Assembly: GCF_964355755.1 (NCBI RefSeq)
Contig: NC_092675.1
Location: 4,996,312 to 5,060,311 of the forward strand
Length of the DNA: 64,000 nucleotides
Source of the DNA: Antedon mediterranea
Taxonomy: Eukaryota > Echinodermata > Crinoidea > Comatulida > Antedonidae
Direction of reading: 5' to 3'
Shown: positions 58,103 through 64,000 of the stretch, one piece after another
Layout: each line of letters begins with the position of its first letter
Position numbering within the stretch: the first letter of the stretch is position 1
Made by a program: the position numbers and the translations under genes
Notes under the pieces: generated by a model
The model's input: the letters and a program-made list of their open reading frames with translations, nothing else
The model's database searches: none
What the model was told of the DNA's origin: nothing

Positions 58103-58240
58103 AAGCTTGGTTCCAAATAGGACGCAACGCAAGGACGTAAACGCAACGCAAGCGAGTTGACCAATCTGACGCCACTGATTGGTCAAATCACTTTGCGTTG
58201 CACTACGTCCTGCCGCTGCGTTCCAGCGGGAACCAAGCAT
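58103..58240. mobile_element. MITE, AAGCTTGGTT family, copy 2
   Basis: Ends AAGCTTGGTTCC (left) and GGGAACCAAGCAT (right). ACGCAACGCAAGGACGTA at the left is mirrored by a diverged complement at the right. A perfect inner inverted repeat TTGACCAATC (58157-58166) faces its complement (58177-58186). Same plan as 2167-2331. Confidence 0.75.
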
Positions 58241-58244
58241 TAGG

Positions 58245-59270
58245 GAGTCCCGCGTAAAATTGTATATTGACATGACCATGCTTTAGCTTATGAGTGTTGC
58301 CAATCGTGCAGCCACCTAAATAATATGAAAATATAATAAAATATTTCAAAAATAATAACTAAATCAGGATACCTAAAATTCTTCTTATATTATTTCATTA
58401 CGGATACACTGCAGATATACTATTTTTTATTATATCGATATCACAGTAGTTGTGTTTGCTTAAAAGAAAATTCATTCACAGGCTTACACAGACCAGTCTA
58501 GCAGATTGACAGAATTGTGAGAAGGCCATTGCAATATCACAATGCATGGGCAAAATCATATATTCTTGCATGTAGCATCTTAAAATCCAGTGCCCTAACA
58601 TTGTGTGTTAATTAACCGTTTATTTTATAGACGATTAATTAAGTTTAAATGACTTTGTTTTATCATGTCTATCATATTATACATAAAATTGTTATTCAAA
58701 TTTAAATAAAATGTGAACAAAAAATATGTTAATATTCATCATCATCATGTATCATTGAAAGTCACTCGAGGTCCTCTCTTGATTACAATCACGTGATCAG
58801 TAATTGACTATATCATTTTGTTTTTATAACAATATTTATTTACGATTGGTAATTATTAGCAAATTAGGAGATAATGATTATAAACAGGATAATATAAAAT
58901 ACAAAAACAGAAAGATTCATACAAACTTTAATGACAGCTTTAATGTGTGTGACAGATCGACAAAATGATTTATATGTTTGTTATCTTATAAGATTAATTA
59001 AAATGTACGAATTATTTATTTATCAATTCATTGGATGAGTGATTTATTGATTGGATTGTTGATTGATTGGACGATTGATTAATATTGGTTTATGATGTAG
59101 GCCTAAGGTTACATGATTATTCTTTGGTATTGATATTGATGGATTGACATTACACGATTAATTATCGAATAAAGATTCACTGTAATCCTATTTCTTTTAT
59201 CTTAATCACAGAACAGTAAACATAATTCTATTTAGAAATTGTATTTTAATATTTTCAATAATTCTTTTTT
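58245..59270. other. AT-rich sequence, no gene recognised
   Basis: Only short frames. It contains runs of GATTGATTGG-type short repeats around 59045-59085. Nothing else noticed. Confidence 0.55.
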
Positions 59271-59280
59271 TTTGGTAATA

Positions 59281-59410
59281 TCTGTGGATAATTTATTTTA
59301 TTTTTTATTTTATTTTTTATTTTATTCAATCAAAACCAACAGCGATAAATACCGCCACTAACAGGTTTGAAACATAAAACAATACAACATCAAAAACGGT
59401 TAACAATCAT
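59281..59410 (-). mobile_element. retroposon-like 3' tail
   Basis: Read on the minus strand, unique sequence ends GTTTTGATTGAATAAAATAA and passes into repeated AAAATAAAAT. This is the layout of a truncated LINE or SINE 3' end inserted in minus orientation. No coding part is attached. Confidence 0.35.
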
Positions 59411-60109
59411 AGTTTTGACAAGCGTGAGAAAATAATAATTGTAAAATAATATACCTAATTCGTGATGTGATAATATCTATAATATACTAAAATGGCTTTA
59501 GTTTATTCTTGACCTTAATAAATGTCCTGTTTATCTAAGTTGTCCATTCTAAGAAGTCGGAAGGGGCTTGTACAGGAGAAACGTACACTGCGTCCGTTTA
59601 ACGGATGTCCACACCTTGGAATAGCCTTGCTAAAGCAAAAGATGTTCATAGCCTGACCTTCACTGGACGCTTCCGGTTGGTCAACCACTCGTATTATTGA
59701 CGTGTATGATTTTTAAAAGCAACCACGACAAAGAAATGCATTTCTAACTAACTCTCGGTAATTATGACGAATTGAAGCGGGTCAGTATGACAGATGTCCA
59801 TCAAAATGATTGATGGTCCATTTTAACCTTCAAAATTGTTATTCCCCTGATGATTACACGGTTTATGTCCAAGAATACTAATTCAATATTGAATTATACA
59901 ACACCCGTACAGAATATTATGATCATTCTAGCTTCGTTTATTTAACCAATAAAACATAAGTATACCTGCAACTTGTACACTGCTACAGTAGCTGCTTTCC
60001 ATTCAAATGTTATTGAATTATGCGTTGCTCAACATAAAATCGCGTTTGTAAACATAAAAACGCGTTTTAGTTAAAGAACCGGTAGTAACAAATATATTAC
60101 AGAAACGCT

Positions 60110-60260
60110 AAATATTTTTTATTTTTTTTTATTTATTCAATTTCTGGCATAAACATAAGAAGACAAAACAATTATAAAAGGAGGCACGGAAAGACCAAAC
60201 AGGTGCTAAACACCTATGCTAGTTGGTCAACCCAGAACAGAGAAAAATAAATAAATTACG
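60110..60260 (-). mobile_element. retroposon-like 3' tail
   Basis: On the minus strand, CCAGAAATTGAATAAATAAA passes into an A-rich tail. The preceding sequence has a short hairpin (AGGTGTTTAGCACCT). Similar in layout and orientation to 59281-59410, but the upstream sequences differ. Confidence 0.4.
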
Positions 60261-60410
60261 TTCTACAATAAAAGCATCGACAAGAAAGCGACCAACTACA
60301 CACATTTTCAATATCAAAATTATTTAAAAAATAAATATTGAGATAATTAAGTAATTTGGTTTTAAAAGAACTGACAGAAATATTAAATAAATAATTAAAT
60401 AATTTTAACA

Positions 60411-60456
60411 ATGGTTACGTCATGGAGCTATACAATTGTATAGCTCCATGGTTACG
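60411..60456. repeat. perfect 30-bp palindrome between 9-bp direct repeats
   Basis: CATGGAGCTATACAA and its exact complement fill 60421-60450 with no loop. ATGGTTACG stands at 60411-60419 and again at 60448-60456. This is the same plan as 797-847, and both palindromes start CATrGAGnTAT. Confidence 0.8.
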
Positions 60457-60459
60457 GTA

Positions 60460-62290
60460 TTCACAACTATTTTAAACACGTTTCAAAATTACTTCAAACA
60501 TGATGTTCTAGTGGACAATTGGTGTAGGGATAGGCCCTTTGCAATGAATATGTTATTTATGCTTATAATCTCTCCCTTGAATAAAATTATCAAACTACTA
60601 TATAACATATCATCATGCAACTTGAATATTCGTTTTGCATATTATCAATAAAACGCTTTTGTAAAAATATGCTTTTCAATATTTTTTTATCTTTTGTGGT
60701 TAACTACCACCTTTATTCATTCACTGTTACATAAACAATTACAGAATCTCATATATATTTACATTATTGTCTGCATATTTTATTTTTTATGTTATCTATT
60801 ACAAAATATATTGCATATTTAATAAGTTGTTTAGTTATGAAACGTTTGTTAACTTATTTATAGTTTGTTTGTCTTTCAGTTTATATATTTTTATATATAT
60901 ATAATAATATCAATACATTCACACGTATATAGGCCTATATAGAAATACATACTATATATATCACTTTTCAATTTTATTATAATTGTTGTATTTAGGCTAA
61001 ACTTCATTTTACAATTATTTTACAATTATTTTATTTAACAATTATCCGTTTTAGAGTAATTTAAAAAAGTTAAATAATAGTACTTGAATATTTATAGGCC
61101 TAAGTTGAATTAAAAAGCTTAATGTTACGATTTTTTATTTTATGTTTTTATCCAATTTTAGATGTTTATGTTCATCTCCTATTTCGTTGAAATGGTTAAT
61201 ATGCTGAGTTTTTTTTTTTAAATATTTACTCAAACTAAAATTAAAATATCAAATACAAATGATTTAAATCGAATTTTAATAAAAAAATTCATTTTTATAT
61301 TATAATCTTCGTTACTTCACCCACATAGGAAAACGAATTGTTTTTTTTTTTAATATATAAATGCTATACGGTATTTAATAAAAATGTTAATACATACCTT
61401 TTTGATAACTAGTAAACATAATTCTTATTCCATTCTGTTTAAGAAAATAAATCAATGTTACCTACGCATGTACACTATATATCTCACTAAGACTGCTTAT
61501 ATGCAAACACTTAATACCAACAAAAATCATCTATATTACCCTATTATTTACAAAATACCTTAATCTTTTAATATTGAATCTGATCAGATATCTTTTCTCA
61601 ATCCGAATATAAGCCAAAGGGATTTCAAACAATACTTGCAATTAACTCAATATTCCATTTGTATTACTTAAGGATATAAACTATCGATTTTTTGGAAAGC
61701 AAAGTATATTTACAAATTCATGACATTCTGTGTTGTACCGTATATCGACAATAATATAAAAAATATATATATTATCGTCTTTAAGACGTAAGTGTATTAC
61801 TAATGGTTACTTTCCTTCTTGGTGTAAAAAGCATTTTTGCAACAATATTCATTTCACACATATCGGTTTAGTAGCCTACATATCAGGCAACTTAATCCCC
61901 GTAAGTAGTATCTTTGTGGCGTACCGTTAATGACAACAACACATATTGAAGCATTTGGATTAGCGTAAGCCGTTCGTCTGACCCAATCCTAATCCCTATC
62001 AGTGTTTTATTGTCGAGAAATACGGCTGTTGACCTTGGCCTATATCCATTGGGAGCGAGCCAATGGTCAGTACGTTCATTAACAATTTTTTATTTCTATC
62101 TAAATGTCAAGGCGTTGATATATCTAGCGAATAATTAATGTAATCAAGTTTAATATAGATGACGACGACGACAGCAGAGTTTTAATTTAACGTTGTTATA
62201 GCCTAGGCCTAATATTTATACACCAGTCACAATACAGCAATTATCAGTTTTCTTAATTATAAATAACGTGATGTGCTATATATTTTAGTT
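60460..62290. other. AT-rich sequence, no gene recognised
   Basis: Only short open frames and homopolymer runs. I see no identifiable element. Confidence 0.55.
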
Positions 62291-62291
62291 A

Positions 62292-62543
62292 TATGCATAA
62301 ATTAGGATATTTTACGACATTTTTATTTTAAGTATGCATTTATTATTGTTATCAATATTTTTTCTTTATAAGCAATATTATTTGTACTAATGTACGTATA
62401 GGCCTATATTCAGGTTCTATGCATAAATTATGATATTTGACGACATTTTTATTTTATGTATGCATTTATTATTGTTATCAATATTTTGTCTTTATAAGCA
62501 GTGTTTATACTAAATAATAATATACGTAGGCATATATGCAGGT
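62292..62543. repeat. two-copy tandem repeat, 126 bp each
   Basis: TATGCATAAATTAKGATATT opens copies at 62292 and 62418. Both contain ACGACATTTTTATTTTA and GTATGCATTTATTATTGTTA and end near a TACGTA...CAGGTT block. The copies differ by a handful of substitutions and small gaps. Confidence 0.8.
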
Positions 62544-64000
62544 TAATATTTATGTACGTATACCTACGCACCTACCTACCTACATCTTACGTGTATGGTG
62601 AATACATTCACAAATTAATAACATGTATTATTTAAAATACATTTTCTTACATACCATCTTTTTAGATTAAAATTAATATATCATATGAGGTGTGTTATTC
62701 AAAATACTAAATCTTAAAAGTAACTATGATCATGTTATATATAATATTTGGTAATAATTTACAGCACAAAAAAAAAACCAAAATAAATATCGTAGGCCTA
62801 TTCGTTAAAAGAAGAAAATTGTCAAGTTTACGCCAGTATCCACGATTGAGATCTCGAAAAGGTGTTAGTTTATGTTAATATTGAATCAAATTTCTACTGA
62901 CGTTATTCATGATGATAAGGACATTACTTCGTTATGCTGTTTAATATGTTTGTTAACATAATTATGAAATCTATATCTTTTATTTAATATTCAAATTATT
63001 ATTATTATTTTAACATATTGTAGCGAATTCGTATATATTAAATGTTGTATCGCAATAAATATTCTACAGTATAACATATAATAGCACCCCTTTTTATTAC
63101 TATTATTATTATTATTTTCTTATTTTTTCAATGTTTGTATTTATATTGTGAATTTAAACATATTTTATTTTCTTAAACTAATAATTTATCAATACCAATT
63201 TAATATTTCTATTTAAACAGTTTATACATGCACTTCAAATTAACCAAAGAATATCAGAATAAAAGTCAAATCAATTACAATGCAGTAACCATGGAAACAT
63301 TTCATGAGGATAATGGTATTAATTTCTGCGAACACGAAAACGTTATAACGCCCTCTTACGCCACGATTAGAATCATCGTCGAGTAGTTCGTCATTCGTTG
63401 TTTCTTTAATAGTTGCACCGACCTACATTGTTATACTTATAAAATGAAAAAATAAAATGCATTAAACAAATAATATGAAAACATTTCTTCCTACTTCACA
63501 ATTTAAAATAGATATGATTCTGATTAAACGTCAATAAACAACAAAATTGTTTTATTTTGTATGCAATGCAATGTTTGTTTCGTGTATAAAAAGAGACATA
63601 GTTATTACCAAGACAGTAGTTACATTACCTTGTTATTACGCATCATAAGTATTTTACGTGCACAACGTAATAAGTTTGACACAAAAAAATAAGAAAAAAC
63701 TTAAGAAACACAAAAACACAGGTTCTTTGTATTTTCAGAAGATAATATGCAACAACGCAAACAAAAAATATTTGATAGCTAAAAGAAACTAGAAAATAGC
63801 TAACATTTACTTTATTGAAAAAACCTTTTATATTTATGTATATTTACCGTGTTATTTGATGTACTTCGTTTTCATTAAAAGAGATTACTAAAATACTTGT
63901 TGGTGCGCCCTCAAGTAAAACTAGCAAAAAACAATTAACACATTAAATATTAATAATTATTATGTTTGCAATAACCTCAAAGAAGAGTATGGATATACTG
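62544..64000. other. AT-rich sequence, no gene recognised
   Basis: Short frames only. An (ATT)n stretch lies at about 63098-63115. Nothing identifiable reaches the right edge. Confidence 0.55.

Overview
The window is eukaryotic, AT-rich (roughly 30 % GC by eye) animal DNA. It has one recognisable protein gene at its left end and then more than 50 kb in which I recognise no gene. The split gene with GT-AG introns, the tRNA-derived SINE copies, the MITE-like foldbacks and the LINE remnants all point to a metazoan. The palindromic octamer TAGGCCTA occurs about 40 times. My impression is a marine deuterostome, perhaps an echinoderm, but that is inference from composition and style and not a demonstrated identity.

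Positions 1-10938 (+ strand) carry the 3' two thirds of an M1-family zinc aminopeptidase of the aminopeptidase N / glutamyl aminopeptidase type. I could chain 18 exons with matching phases: 1-28 (partial), 439-554, 1636-1790, 2039-2152, 2580-2714, 3631-3696, 3915-3980, 4128-4297, 4669-4745, 5606-5733, 6124-6179, 6294-6441, 7193-7269, 7461-7562, 9823-9993, 10362-10502, 10601-10682 and 10795-10938. Together they encode 657 residues and a stop. The roughly 300 N-terminal residues (cytoplasmic tail, membrane anchor, first beta domain) lie upstream of the window. The zinc site and the general-base glutamate are intact, but the exopeptidase motif reads GAMEH instead of the usual GAMEN.

The introns carry most of the mobile DNA. 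They hold a 36-bp palindrome between direct repeats (797-847), a long foldback (1070-1230), a MITE (2167-2331), two copies of a tRNA-derived SINE (2992-3540), a C-rich minisatellite (4890-5390), and an element of about 2 kb with terminal inverted repeats and an internal 522-bp tandem duplication (7607-9594). Just after the last exon are four perfect copies of a 35-bp repeat (11341-11480), followed by a candidate poly(A) signal at 11697.

From about 11.7 kb to the end I recognise no confident gene. This stretch holds degenerate tandem repeats (14.1-15.7 kb), direct duplications (36.6-37.7 kb and 62.3-62.5 kb), several foldbacks (40.26, 41.87, 52.07, 58.10 and 60.41 kb), LINE-like 3' tails, and a frameshifted LINE ORF2 C-terminus at 52.77 kb. 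A few short pieces look like orphan exons and are reported only as low-confidence candidates. The region could be intergenic or a long intron of a gene whose exons lie outside the window; the sequence does not decide between these.
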